From positions 1 through 53,855 of the forward strand of contig JAJDUM010000125.1 in assembly GCA_022826645.1 (NCBI GenBank): a stretch of DNA of 53,855 nt. The letters are read 5' to 3'. This document shows positions 8,573-16,762 of the stretch, piece by piece. Below the pieces are notes generated by a model, which was given only the letters and a program-made list of their open reading frames with translations, was not told the DNA's origin and ran no database searches. The stretch comes from Candidatus Poribacteria bacterium. GTDB lineage: Bacteria; Poribacteria; WGA-4E; PCPOR2b. Every line of letters starts with the position of its first letter. Positions within the stretch are counted from its first letter, which is position 1. Position numbers and translations under genes: made by a program.

Positions 8573-9517
8573 TTATGAGCACCCCTCACTTAAGTAGTAT
8601 TTATTGAGTAGCTCCATCGAATCAATCTTTTGGTCTCGGTAAACCTGTTTCACCCCTGCCGTTTCATCGTAACGCAACGCGCCTTGTGTAAGGTTGTCGA
8701 GCCCCTCAAGATATTCAACAAGGGTGTCCTCATCCAACAGAAAGGTTCGGCCGGGGCTTCCTAGCGAATAAGCGATGTTCGCTAATGTCAACGTATTATT
8801 CCCCGAAAAGCGAGTATCCCAAAATTCAGACAGGGCGGCGGCAAAAATCTCGATTGGCAAGGAGGGTTTCGGACCGCGATGAAATCGGCAGGGGTTTCCG
8901 GCGGACGACTCAGAAATCAGGTTCAATTCAGCGAGCGGACAATCAAAGGTATCTTCCATAATAGTGTTTTCTGTCTGAGGAGAGGCAACATACGTCCGAA
9001 CAAAACAATCGACATCACGTTTAATTGAATTTTCGGAAATTCGATTCCGCGTCTTTCTTTCAGCCCACTTAATCAGTTCAGCGATAAATGTATCCCTTCC
9101 AAACTCATTCTGGCCGAAAATGCTAAACGCCCAATACCACGTGGTTGCCCGATTAGCGTTTGTTGTAAGCTGCCAATGGATAAGCCACAGCGTCGCCATA
9201 TCCTCAAGATAGGGGTCGAACCCATCATCAGCAAAGATACTATTGCCGAATTGAGTCGGAACAAATCGCCTGCGCTGATTGAGCCTCATCGCATCATTTT
9301 CAATGAGTCGAGATACCTGACACCAATGCTGAATTGAACGCACCATGTTTTTTCCAACGCCTAGAGTGATTGTCGCGGAATCATCAGCGAAAATAGTTGA
9401 ATTTTCTCTAACCGCATCAACCCCTTTCTTCAGCCACGTATAGCGAAAGGGAAAGGTTTCATGCCCTGAGAAGGAGGCATTGATTTTATCTGATGTGGTC
9501 GTATATAGTGTGCTCAA
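8573..9517 (-). CDS. DUF4007 family protein (SspB-type component of DNA phosphorothioation)
   Basis: A 314-residue protein starting with TTG (AAGGAC about 6 bases upstream). The N-terminus holds FSGHETFPFRYTWLKKGVDA (about 16-35), followed by TITLGVGKNMVRSIQHWC, the hallmark of DUF4007. Known: DUF4007 proteins are found next to PAPS-reductase-like genes, and SspB of single-strand phosphorothioation systems, a DNA-nicking protein, is of this kind. The middle and C-terminus (WYWAFSIFGQNEFGRDTF, PLAELNLI...LPIEIFAAALSEFWD) fit the family. It lies between the short DGQHR gene and the ATPase. The TTG start may keep expression low. Confidence 0.82.
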   Translation of the reverse strand: MSTLYTTTSDKINASFSGHETFPFRYTWLKKGVDAVRENSTIFADDSATITLGVGKNMVRSIQHWCQVSRLIENDAMRLNQRRRFVPTQFGNSIFADDGFDPYLEDMATLWLIHWQLTTNANRATTWYWAFSIFGQNEFGRDTFIAELIKWAERKTRNRISENSIKRDVDCFVRTYVASPQTENTIMEDTFDCPLAELNLISESSAGNPCRFHRGPKPSLPIEIFAAALSEFWDTRFSGNNTLTLANIAYSLGSPGRTFLLDEDTLVEYLEGLDNLTQGALRYDETAGVKQVYRDQKIDSMELLNKYYLSEGCS

Positions 9518-9624
9518 TTAATGTCCTTATAGGATCTTGATTTTGAATTGCGGGTTTTAGAGAGCTGCCTATTCTACCCTGCGATTCTATCAATTAGACT
9601 GACAATTGACATTCGATTTCTATA

Positions 9625-10716
9625 TCATTGAGAAGGCTCTTCTTCCAGTGATTGCATACCACCTTCAGCCGGCAACATACGAATCATTTCACCCGACATA
9701 AGCCTGCCGCCAGCCTCCCCGGTCCTACCTGCGTATTCTCCGTCCTTACGCCAATCTATTCCTGATGCAGCCTTCACTAGACGGCTCACATTCTCCCAAT
9801 TCATGCCTGTGTCCTCGTTATAACTACGCGAGAAAATTTGTGCACCAGTATAAGACCACGCCACGAGCCCTGTGAGTTCTAGGAGTTTATAATCGAAGCC
9901 TTGGCGCCCTCCTCCTCGCCCCGGGACTTCAAGTTTGTCAATATCCGACCATTCCTCCTCAAGTTGATCGGAAATTATCGTCCAGAACCGGGACACGAAC
10001 TCAATTCTTTGATCAATATCTAAGTTTGGATCTAAATCCTGATCTGCCGTGATCGTGAACAAGCGCTTAACCTGTTTGGCTACACTGTGAAGGCTAAAAA
10101 GCTGCGTGCGCTGCATTGTTGTCCGTGTAATCTTGTCCTTAAATGGACTATCAGAATCTTCGTTGAGTCCCCATGCAACCTGTGCTTCGTCTGTTTCTTC
10201 TAGGTACGCGGTGAGAGGTCTAGGTACTCCCTTTTGGGTATTATTAACGACGATAAATTCCCTCTTTTCGCTATCTTCAGTAAGATCGGGAAGAAGGACG
10301 AAGGATATATCACGAACATCGTTTTCAGATTCATACAGATGCACAAAACCACCCAAGCGATGCTGACCATCAATGACCGCAGCCCTATCTTGGATTATAA
10401 GTCGCCCCGAGTCGTGTTCATGTCCTCTAGGTTGAAATTGCCATTTTCCGCGTCCAGAAAGAAGCACTGGTGGTACTACACTGTCAGGATTTTCTTGAAG
10501 AAATTTGGCAAAGAGTCTCATTCGGGATAGTGAACCAGGGCGCTGATACCCACCTTCTTCGACCTCGTTGAGCGGCGTTCTACGGCTAGGTTCAATGACC
10601 GGAACAAAAGTGATATTTTTGATTTTGTCAGATTTTATTGTGCCAAATAGATACTTCTGCTTTCCTTGGGTTTTCTCAATAACGCCAGTAATTTCGCCAA
10701 TAATCTCGTTGCTCAT
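9625..10716 (-). CDS. short DGQHR-domain protein (DndB-like)
   Basis: A 363-residue protein with VIDGQHRLGGF (DGQHR at residues 116-120), the signature of the DGQHR/DndB family. Other family-like features are IKNITFVPV near residue 35, RMRLFAKFLQENP and FIVVNNTQKGVPRPLTAYL. DndB is known as a DNA-binding regulator in Dnd phosphorothioation clusters, and ParB-like nuclease folds are related. The ATG overlaps the stop of the upstream 457-aa gene (ATGA, 10713-10716), and an AAGGGAG ribosome-binding site lies inside that gene, so the two are translationally coupled. It is a second, smaller family member besides the 717-aa protein of the same operon. Its exact role is inferred. Confidence 0.8.
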   Translation of the reverse strand: MSNEIIGEITGVIEKTQGKQKYLFGTIKSDKIKNITFVPVIEPSRRTPLNEVEEGGYQRPGSLSRMRLFAKFLQENPDSVVPPVLLSGRGKWQFQPRGHEHDSGRLIIQDRAAVIDGQHRLGGFVHLYESENDVRDISFVLLPDLTEDSEKREFIVVNNTQKGVPRPLTAYLEETDEAQVAWGLNEDSDSPFKDKITRTTMQRTQLFSLHSVAKQVKRLFTITADQDLDPNLDIDQRIEFVSRFWTIISDQLEEEWSDIDKLEVPGRGGGRQGFDYKLLELTGLVAWSYTGAQIFSRSYNEDTGMNWENVSRLVKAASGIDWRKDGEYAGRTGEAGGRLMSGEMIRMLPAEGGMQSLEEEPSQ

Positions 10717-12086
10717 TGTTTAACTCCCTTTAGCTGAAGGTCTGGGATCTTGGATAGTATAAGGATGGTAAAAGAGTCATCATTTCGGTATTCAAATAGG
10801 CATTCACTGTGTTGACGCAATTCTGCAGGCACCTTACCACCACGGAAATCCCAACAGATTACAAGGTTTACCTGATTATGAGGATGCTTGTGGTCTAAGA
10901 AATTTTCAAAGTGATATTCCATTTCGACTGTTGCAAACAGTACCGGAACGCTAGTTGCTTCGATTTGGTATGAAGCTATTGCATCTATTCCTGTACGGGC
11001 TGTATATTCCCACAGGATAAACTCGTAAAAAGGAAGTGCATGAAGCGCCTCTAGCTTGCATAGTAACACAAGAACTTCATTCTCATTTTCGGGAACGAGC
11101 ATCACCGGTTTGCCCCTAAAGAAGACTCTATTTGCTTTCTGTACTCGCTCTTGTCTTTCTTTCAAGCCTTTTGCTGCCACAGCTTGTCGTTTATGCTGTA
11201 TCTTTTTTTGATAGACTTGAAAACTATCTGAGTCTGTAATTGAACATCGAGCGTTCTCAACGGCGTCAACCAACTCGTCAATGAGGCTAGTTGGAGGCTT
11301 TCCTTGACTGACAGCCTGTGTCAGTATTGGGCTGCCGATCTCAATAATCCAACGAGCAGCCTCACTCCTCCTAGTCAGCCGGTTCTGCGGTTTCGGAACA
11401 AGCGGACCGAATATAGTATATATTCCATCAGTCTCAAGTAACGGAGAGGTTTGGAAGCTGACTTGACCTATATGGTCTCCATTGGCATTGTACAAGGTTT
11501 CTTGAGTAGTGAAACTATCTGTAGATCCCAATTTAGCTTTGTAACGGTTTCCTGGGCAGATTAACTCCTCTTCCCCAAATACTATCCAACGGATGTAATA
11601 TTCAGAGTCCATAAAATCTGGTGCGCCTAGCCAAGTGTGTTCTAAAAAGTAGGAACGAACAGCAGAATTCCGCTGTATATCTGGTGGTGTCGAATCAGAT
11701 TGCCAGAAACCTTTCAGAACTAGAAGAAAGTCTGCTTTCTTGTCTATATTTTGAAGTGTAATCAGATTTGAAGATGGTGGATTCTTGAGAATTTTGGAGG
11801 TGTCTTCGGTGAAATATTTTCCTGCTTGACGCAAATAGAGAGCATCAGCAAAAAGAACTTCAGCCAATAAACCATCGAGTATTGCTTGAGCGTCAGTATC
11901 AGAAACGGCGAAATCGCAATCAATACCCACGGTTATCCGGTTGGTACCATCGAAGGTAAATTTAAAAGTCCAACAGCATGGCGGAAAGCGATTGACGAGT
12001 TCTGCTATCCGCAGTGGATTCGAGCTATTACTATTAAGGTACTGGCAAATTTCATCCCAAGTTCGCCGCAGGCTTAACTCAATCAT
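10713..12086 (-). CDS. unknown defence-island protein with a possible PD-(D/E)XK-like C-terminus
   Basis: A 457-residue protein of no family I can name. The N-terminal third has WTFKFTFDGTNRITVGIDCDF and LLVLKGFWQSDS. The centre is rich in Lys and helical (QKKIQHKRQAVAAKGLKERQERVQKANR). The C-terminal 120 residues read NENEVLVLLCKLEALHALPF, TARTGIDAIASYQI, ATVEMEYHFENF and HKHPHNQVNLVICWDF. The E...GID...VExE order with a following HP..(x)D/N..ICWD strand resembles restriction-endonuclease-like domains seen in other defence genes, but this is inference. The start overlaps the previous gene's stop by one base (TAATG) and its stop overlaps the next start (ATGA), so it is tightly coupled with both neighbours. 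Confidence 0.65.
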   Translation of the reverse strand: MIELSLRRTWDEICQYLNSNSSNPLRIAELVNRFPPCCWTFKFTFDGTNRITVGIDCDFAVSDTDAQAILDGLLAEVLFADALYLRQAGKYFTEDTSKILKNPPSSNLITLQNIDKKADFLLVLKGFWQSDSTPPDIQRNSAVRSYFLEHTWLGAPDFMDSEYYIRWIVFGEEELICPGNRYKAKLGSTDSFTTQETLYNANGDHIGQVSFQTSPLLETDGIYTIFGPLVPKPQNRLTRRSEAARWIIEIGSPILTQAVSQGKPPTSLIDELVDAVENARCSITDSDSFQVYQKKIQHKRQAVAAKGLKERQERVQKANRVFFRGKPVMLVPENENEVLVLLCKLEALHALPFYEFILWEYTARTGIDAIASYQIEATSVPVLFATVEMEYHFENFLDHKHPHNQVNLVICWDFRGGKVPAELRQHSECLFEYRNDDSFTILILSKIPDLQLKGVKQ

Positions 12087-12373
12087 TACATTATCTCAAT
12101 TTCATATTTCGATGTCTTTTCCATGCTCTCTTTGCGGATTCGTAGATGGATGCCCTTAAAAATACCACCATTATTATTTCTAAGTTCCTCGAGGGGTTCC
12201 GCTAGCGACTTTGCTGAGATGTAAAGTATATATTCAACACCTGTCCTAGACTTACGGACTCTCAAAATAGGGGCATAACCCCTAAATCCTAAAACTACAT
12301 CAGGCTCAGAGATGATTTCAAGTTCTATCCATCCTGTGCTAACTTTTAATGAAGGGAGGGACTCTTTCGACAT
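12086..12373 (-). CDS. small protein of unknown function in the defence operon
   Basis: A 95-residue protein (MSKESLPSLKV...), with ATG at 12373 and GAGGTG 9 bases upstream. The frame is open to 12436, but that extension is a poor start. The sequence is strand-rich: WIELEIISEPDVVLGF, APILRVRKSR, EYILYISAKSLAEPLEEL, GGIFKGIHLRIRKES and YEIEIM, which suggests a compact beta-barrel or OB-like fold. I have no family for it. It overlaps the 457-aa gene by one base (TAATG), so it is likely its functional partner. About 190 bases separate it from the upstream DGQHR gene, which could hold an internal promoter. Confidence 0.65.
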   Translation of the reverse strand: MSKESLPSLKVSTGWIELEIISEPDVVLGFRGYAPILRVRKSRTGVEYILYISAKSLAEPLEELRNNNGGIFKGIHLRIRKESMEKTSKYEIEIM

Positions 12374-12563
12374 AGATCGTACACCTCGAATTATATAAAT
12401 AACCTTTGCACGATAGAAGTACCATAAATCAAACACGGTTCTTCGTCATCATTAAGAACATCGGCGAAGATTTCAATCGATAAGTAATTCAAACGGAATG
12501 CCTTTCTCACTTCTACCTACTAAATTCACCATAATCTCTTTGAAATACTTTTTTAGTGTCAGC

Positions 12564-14717
12564 CTATAAATCAGCCACTACTTCCTCATCTTCAATCTCT
12601 GATATAGGTGGACGAGCACTCTCTCTACGATCGCTCAAGTCCGACTTTATCTCCTCTTCATCAATATCAAGTGAACTCTTAAAAGCGTCTACAATATCGC
12701 GGAAAGACATACGGTCAAGATGGTCGTGACTATTCGCTTCCTCATCCGTGAACCGCAGTTCCTTTTTCTTTCTGTTGTATAGTGTGGTGTAAAGTTTCTC
12801 TCGCCAACCTAACTTCGCGGGATTACTAATTGAACTTTCCTCACCTGTTTCAACACTCAGAAGTTCAAACATCAGATACCTGAAGAAAATCCAGTCGGAT
12901 GGTATTAACCCTCCCGATGGCTTGTAAATATATCTCAGGCTTTTTGGCTCTGAATAGTCGAACAACACAGTTCTGATACCTTCGGTGTTTTCAAATTTCT
13001 CGTTGATATGAGTAATCCATTTGTCTACCTCTAGAGAAAATTCTTGCTGACCACCAATTCCCATTCTAGCTTTCAAACAAGCAAATGCCATAAAGAGACC
13101 GTTCTGGAAGGCACTAGAGCGGAAACATTCAAATATACGATTGACTGTTTTGATTTGCTCATCAGTGGGATCGCAACTAAGTTTCAAATATAATTTAGCG
13201 CGGCATTTTTCAAAGTCCTCCTCCATTCTTTGGAGTCCTCTCCATGCTTTCTCAGCCTCTGATTCTTCACCATCCTGTCTAAGTTCTTTGTTACGTTGTT
13301 GCTGCTGGTGTAATGTATATCGAAGCCCTTGACCTTCAACTAGGGCGGTATAGGCAATATGATTTACTCCAGTGTAGGGATCATGCTCTTTGAGAACTGT
13401 TTCAACTGCTTCAATATGTGCTGAGAACGGATAGAGTTTTTCAAGCGAAGTTACGACTACCTGTCCCCATGTTGCTTCAAAGCACTTTCGTAGTCTTCCT
13501 TCGGCTTTCTGTGGATAGTCATTCTGTTTAATATCCACTATTTCGATGCCGAGCCGCTCTTTGTCTGCCTCTGTTAACATATTTTCCAGATCCAATTCCC
13601 GTTGAAGACGAAAATTATTTTGAGGATGCCTTCCACTACTAGGCGAAGCCATCGGCTGGCGTACCCGTTCATCATCTAGTAGCAGAACAGAACGAATGGT
13701 ACTATATATGGTGTATACATCCGTAAGGGCAAAAGGACGGAAAATAGAAGTCCGATCACGAGGGTTATCGTACTCTGTATGATATAGGCGGAGCGCGCTA
13801 GGTTCAGTATTATTTTTGACTATATTAAATAGATGGCGGGTAAAACATGCAATAAGATCTGTGTCATCTAGAAGAATTTGTCGAGCTTGTGAAGGATGAC
13901 GAGCATTTCGATTCACATCAAGGAAAAGTTTTCGGCAAGCTATGGTCAAGTGCCTTTCCGTTGGCACTTGGTGACCCTCAATCAATTCCGAATTGTTAGT
14001 CAATTCGGGAAAGTAAGCAATGCAAACTGGCAAGTGAATTTCATGAAGTTCTGATATGTCAGGAGTTACCTCCTGATAGAAATGTCGGAACGGATTCCCG
14101 TTCCACCCATTCAAGGCGCTTCGATACGTCGCTAACATTGCCATAGCACGATGCTGACCGTCTACGACTACTAGCTTTGCCTTTTTTGGATGAATACAAA
14201 GGTCAACAGGCGACTGTGCTAGCCGTTCAGCATCTTGTTCCTCCTCTTGCTCTTCTTGCTTTTCTTGTCGTTCTCGCTTTACTGAGAACACATCACCATA
14301 CTTAAAAACTTTTAGTTGAACACCTTGGTCGTCTTCATAATCTTCGTTGCATGGCGGATAAAGTTCAGCCATGCCTTTACCAGTCATGGGAACTATAACT
14401 GCGACGATCGGCGGAAAAAAACGAGGATCTGAAGAGGTCTTTCCAAGAAGATAGGGAACCATTTCTTCTGACACACGAAAATCGTCAAGATCGCGTTGAA
14501 GTAATTGATCAAAATCAAGATCGTCTAGATCGAAAGCTTCTCGCACCGGAACAAGGAGTTCTAAAAGTTGACCGTTTGCCGTCTCGCCCCCATCAAGCGG
14601 TGAGTAGGTAAGGACATATTCCACTGTTAAATTTGCCTGAGGCGCTCTGAAAGTACCCAAAACACCCTGTACATCAATAGTAGCTGGTTTATTAGGGAAA
14701 CTAGATCTTCTAGGCAT
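12564..14717 (-). CDS. long DGQHR-domain protein (DndB-type), 717 aa
   Basis: LVVVDGQHRAMAML places the DGQHR signature at residues 186-190 of 717. Just before it is an unusual Gln/Glu-rich stretch (residues about 149-164, RQEKQEEQEEEQDAE), probably a charged helix or flexible linker. FLDVNRNARHPSQARQILLDD resembles the 'FxxxNxxA' segment that follows the motif in DndB-like proteins. The remaining 400 residues are helical and unassigned. The RBS GGGGAGGAAAT lies inside the end of the GIY-YIG-like gene, only two bases of spacer separate the genes, and the ATG is at 14717. A modification-linked or regulatory role is inferred from DndB. Confidence 0.78.
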   Translation of the reverse strand: MPRRSSFPNKPATIDVQGVLGTFRAPQANLTVEYVLTYSPLDGGETANGQLLELLVPVREAFDLDDLDFDQLLQRDLDDFRVSEEMVPYLLGKTSSDPRFFPPIVAVIVPMTGKGMAELYPPCNEDYEDDQGVQLKVFKYGDVFSVKRERQEKQEEQEEEQDAERLAQSPVDLCIHPKKAKLVVVDGQHRAMAMLATYRSALNGWNGNPFRHFYQEVTPDISELHEIHLPVCIAYFPELTNNSELIEGHQVPTERHLTIACRKLFLDVNRNARHPSQARQILLDDTDLIACFTRHLFNIVKNNTEPSALRLYHTEYDNPRDRTSIFRPFALTDVYTIYSTIRSVLLLDDERVRQPMASPSSGRHPQNNFRLQRELDLENMLTEADKERLGIEIVDIKQNDYPQKAEGRLRKCFEATWGQVVVTSLEKLYPFSAHIEAVETVLKEHDPYTGVNHIAYTALVEGQGLRYTLHQQQQRNKELRQDGEESEAEKAWRGLQRMEEDFEKCRAKLYLKLSCDPTDEQIKTVNRIFECFRSSAFQNGLFMAFACLKARMGIGGQQEFSLEVDKWITHINEKFENTEGIRTVLFDYSEPKSLRYIYKPSGGLIPSDWIFFRYLMFELLSVETGEESSISNPAKLGWREKLYTTLYNRKKKELRFTDEEANSHDHLDRMSFRDIVDAFKSSLDIDEEEIKSDLSDRRESARPPISEIEDEEVVADL

Positions 14718-14719
14718 AG

Positions 14720-15394
14720 TTATTTCCTCCCCAAAATTGGGTAAAATATCCTGTTTAATAGGGTTTCAATAGTCTCGATTGCTTTACGAATTCTCTCAGT
14801 TGAAAACTGTGGGTGGGACACATAAACAACCCCAACAACGAGGTTATTGGGATTTATACCTCTGCCCACAATCCGTTGAGCAAAATCTTCATCGTTTTGC
14901 AAAGAATCTTCACTATCATCTTCCATCTCAATAGGCAGGTCCTGGGTGGTATCTTCCTGAGGTTCTTGTCGATACTTTCGGATAAGTCGAGTGTGTCGCT
15001 GCAAACGTTGTCGGATGTTTTTTGACACACCAATATACAAAGGACCGGTGAGGAGTGGTACGGTCAACTCCAATATTTGACCTAATAATTCTCTTTCTTC
15101 AGATCGGTTAAGAATTTCTTGAAACTGCGGGGAAAATGAATTTTCGTCGTGCCCATACCAAATATGGCTCAAGTCTCCTTTTAGTTTCATATTCAAATGT
15201 CCCTGCAGTTGCATGGGCAGAGTTGGATAACGGATTTGCTTTGTAATCCTTTTGAGTGCTTTCAAAAAATCTTCAGGTGATTCTATATTACTCTTGCCGG
15301 GTCTAATTCTGAGGTACCAAGCATAAAGGCCCGGTTCCCGATTTGTATCAGATACTTCTTCAAAGGCAAACAATTCGTCATTATTAAGGTCCAT
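14720..15394 (-). CDS. GIY-YIG-like nuclease with a long insertion
   Basis: A 224-residue protein from the ATG at 15394. An in-frame GTG at 15436 would overlap the upstream gene. GLYAWYLRI near the N-terminus matches the GIY strand and GPLYIGVSKNIRQRLQRH the YIG strand with the catalytic Arg. ETLLNRIFYPILGRK at the C-terminus supplies the Glu and Asn typical of the family. The GIY and YIG parts are about 90 residues apart, with a helical insertion (LKALKRITKQIRYP...) where compact family members have about 10. A second acidic insertion (EMEDDSEDSLQNDED) follows the Arg helix. GIY-YIG enzymes cut DNA. Here it may nick or restrict DNA lacking or carrying the modification. The role is inferred from position. 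Confidence 0.68.
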   Translation of the reverse strand: MDLNNDELFAFEEVSDTNREPGLYAWYLRIRPGKSNIESPEDFLKALKRITKQIRYPTLPMQLQGHLNMKLKGDLSHIWYGHDENSFSPQFQEILNRSEERELLGQILELTVPLLTGPLYIGVSKNIRQRLQRHTRLIRKYRQEPQEDTTQDLPIEMEDDSEDSLQNDEDFAQRIVGRGINPNNLVVGVVYVSHPQFSTERIRKAIETIETLLNRIFYPILGRK

Positions 15395-15425
15395 AAACCA
15401 CCGTATTGATATCCAAAGATTAGGG

Positions 15426-16286
15426 CTACAAATCACAAATCAGACACGGTTCCTCATCGTCCTCATCATCAAGGACATCACCAAAAATTTCAAGCAACGG
15501 ACGATTCGGTTGGGCATTCTTTTCCCGCGCCATCGCCTTCGCATAATTTTCCTCAATTTGCCGTACCCGTTCAGGATCGGACAATTCCTCTAAACTTTCG
15601 CTTTGACTCCAGGTATACCGCTCACCTGTCTCTGTATCAATTTTCTCATAATCCTTGGCGAGTTCAAAGAGGTCGGGATGGTTCTGCTTTAGCCCAATCC
15701 ACTCCGCTTTGCGCTGGTAAAAACAGAAGTAGCACCCGGAGCGCGTTCGCCACTGGTAATACTCCGGTAAGCCGAGACCGCTCTCCTCCAAAATCCGATA
15801 GACATCCCGCTCGGTGATGCCGTCCTCTTTGAAGGGATACTTGGGTTCGATATTTCGTGCCTCAACGTTCTTGAGGGGTTTATAGCCGACGCGGTCCTCA
15901 TCAGCGCGGATGGCGATATAGTTGTAAGCCTTATCCTCACCGACAAACTCCTCAAAGGGCTTGATTTTGAGGAGGCGGGTGCACCAACGCACCTGCGACG
16001 ATGGCAGCAACCCTCCGAAAACCGAGAGCCAATGGTCAAATTCACGATCAGCGTTTAAGCGTTCAATTTTTTTGCCCAGAAAGGCTTCCAACCGATCGAG
16101 AAATTCATACGTCTCCGGCAGTTCTTTTCCCGTATCACAGAAGGCGTATTCCATCTCCGGCACTTTGTCCCGCATGTAGATAGCGAGTGCTGAACTATCT
16201 TTGCCACCGGAAAGACCGAGGATATGGCGTATTGTTTGTCCCATGGTATCCCCCATTTTCTTTTTATCGTATACTTTGTGTTCCAC
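15426..16286 (-). CDS. PAPS-reductase-family ATP pyrophosphatase (SspD/DndC-like sulfur transfer enzyme)
   Basis: 286 residues if the GTG at 16286 is used, which overlaps the previous stop in TAGTG. An ATG at 16244, with GGGGGA just upstream, would remove 14 residues and may be the true start. The PP-loop LSGGKDSSALAIY (SGGKDSS at 26-32) binds ATP. Cysteines at 102 (RWCTRLLKIKP), 185/188 (GCYFCFYQRKAEW) and 281/284 (CLIC) could bind a Fe-S cluster or carry sulfur. DndC, about 500 aa, is longer. The size and the nearby DUF4007 gene point to SspD. It would activate the DNA backbone phosphate with ATP for sulfur insertion, taking sulfur from a cysteine desulfurase that is not encoded here. Confidence 0.85.
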   Translation of the reverse strand: MEHKVYDKKKMGDTMGQTIRHILGLSGGKDSSALAIYMRDKVPEMEYAFCDTGKELPETYEFLDRLEAFLGKKIERLNADREFDHWLSVFGGLLPSSQVRWCTRLLKIKPFEEFVGEDKAYNYIAIRADEDRVGYKPLKNVEARNIEPKYPFKEDGITERDVYRILEESGLGLPEYYQWRTRSGCYFCFYQRKAEWIGLKQNHPDLFELAKDYEKIDTETGERYTWSQSESLEELSDPERVRQIEENYAKAMAREKNAQPNRPLLEIFGDVLDDEDDEEPCLICDL

Positions 16287-16762
16287 TAATCTGTTGCCTC
16301 TAAATCGGTTAAATCTTCGACACCAGCGATATCTGCCAGCATTCGAGAATATTTACGCAGCTCTATTTGGAGAGAAGCGAGTTCTTCGCGGAAAGCGGAG
16401 CGTTCCGATTCCTGTTCAAAGGCGCCTGCCAAGCTCTTTCGATGCCACTTTGCAGTAAACGGACGAATGACTTGATTAAGAACAACGATTGCAATTTTTG
16501 TGAAATTAATGCAATCCGGTCCTTGTTCTTTGATGATTTCCCGCGTAATTGCGAAGAGTGAATAAACACTGTCCAATGCTGTTTGCTCATCGCCGTGCTC
16601 GGTGGGCAATGGCTGCGTGGTGATCCTTGTGAGTAATTCAATATATAACGCCCAAGCAGCATCTTTATCAGCCGTTTCTGTAGTCCACTCCATTTGCAGA
16701 AAAGGAGGGGGAATCTTCAGGCTCGTCATACCCGATTTTTCAAGGAAATTTGAGAGTCTCAT
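16286..16762 (-). CDS. unknown partner protein of the TIR-like gene
   Basis: A 158-residue protein (MRLSNFLEKSG...), ATG at 16762. Its start overlaps the TIR gene's stop by one base (TAATG), with AAGGTGG 6 bases upstream. A GTG at 16771 is possible but less likely. The protein is helical, with AWALYIELLTRITTQPL, DEQTALDSVYSLFAITREII, LNQVIRPFTAKWHRK and LRKYSRMLADIAGVEDLTDLE. It has no signal, membrane segment or catalytic motif. The tight coupling to the TIR-like gene suggests an accessory, scaffold or antitoxin-like partner. Its own stop overlaps the next GTG start, so it also links the TIR module to the sulfur-transfer gene. Confidence 0.7.
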   Translation of the reverse strand: MRLSNFLEKSGMTSLKIPPPFLQMEWTTETADKDAAWALYIELLTRITTQPLPTEHGDEQTALDSVYSLFAITREIIKEQGPDCINFTKIAIVVLNQVIRPFTAKWHRKSLAGAFEQESERSAFREELASLQIELRKYSRMLADIAGVEDLTDLEATD

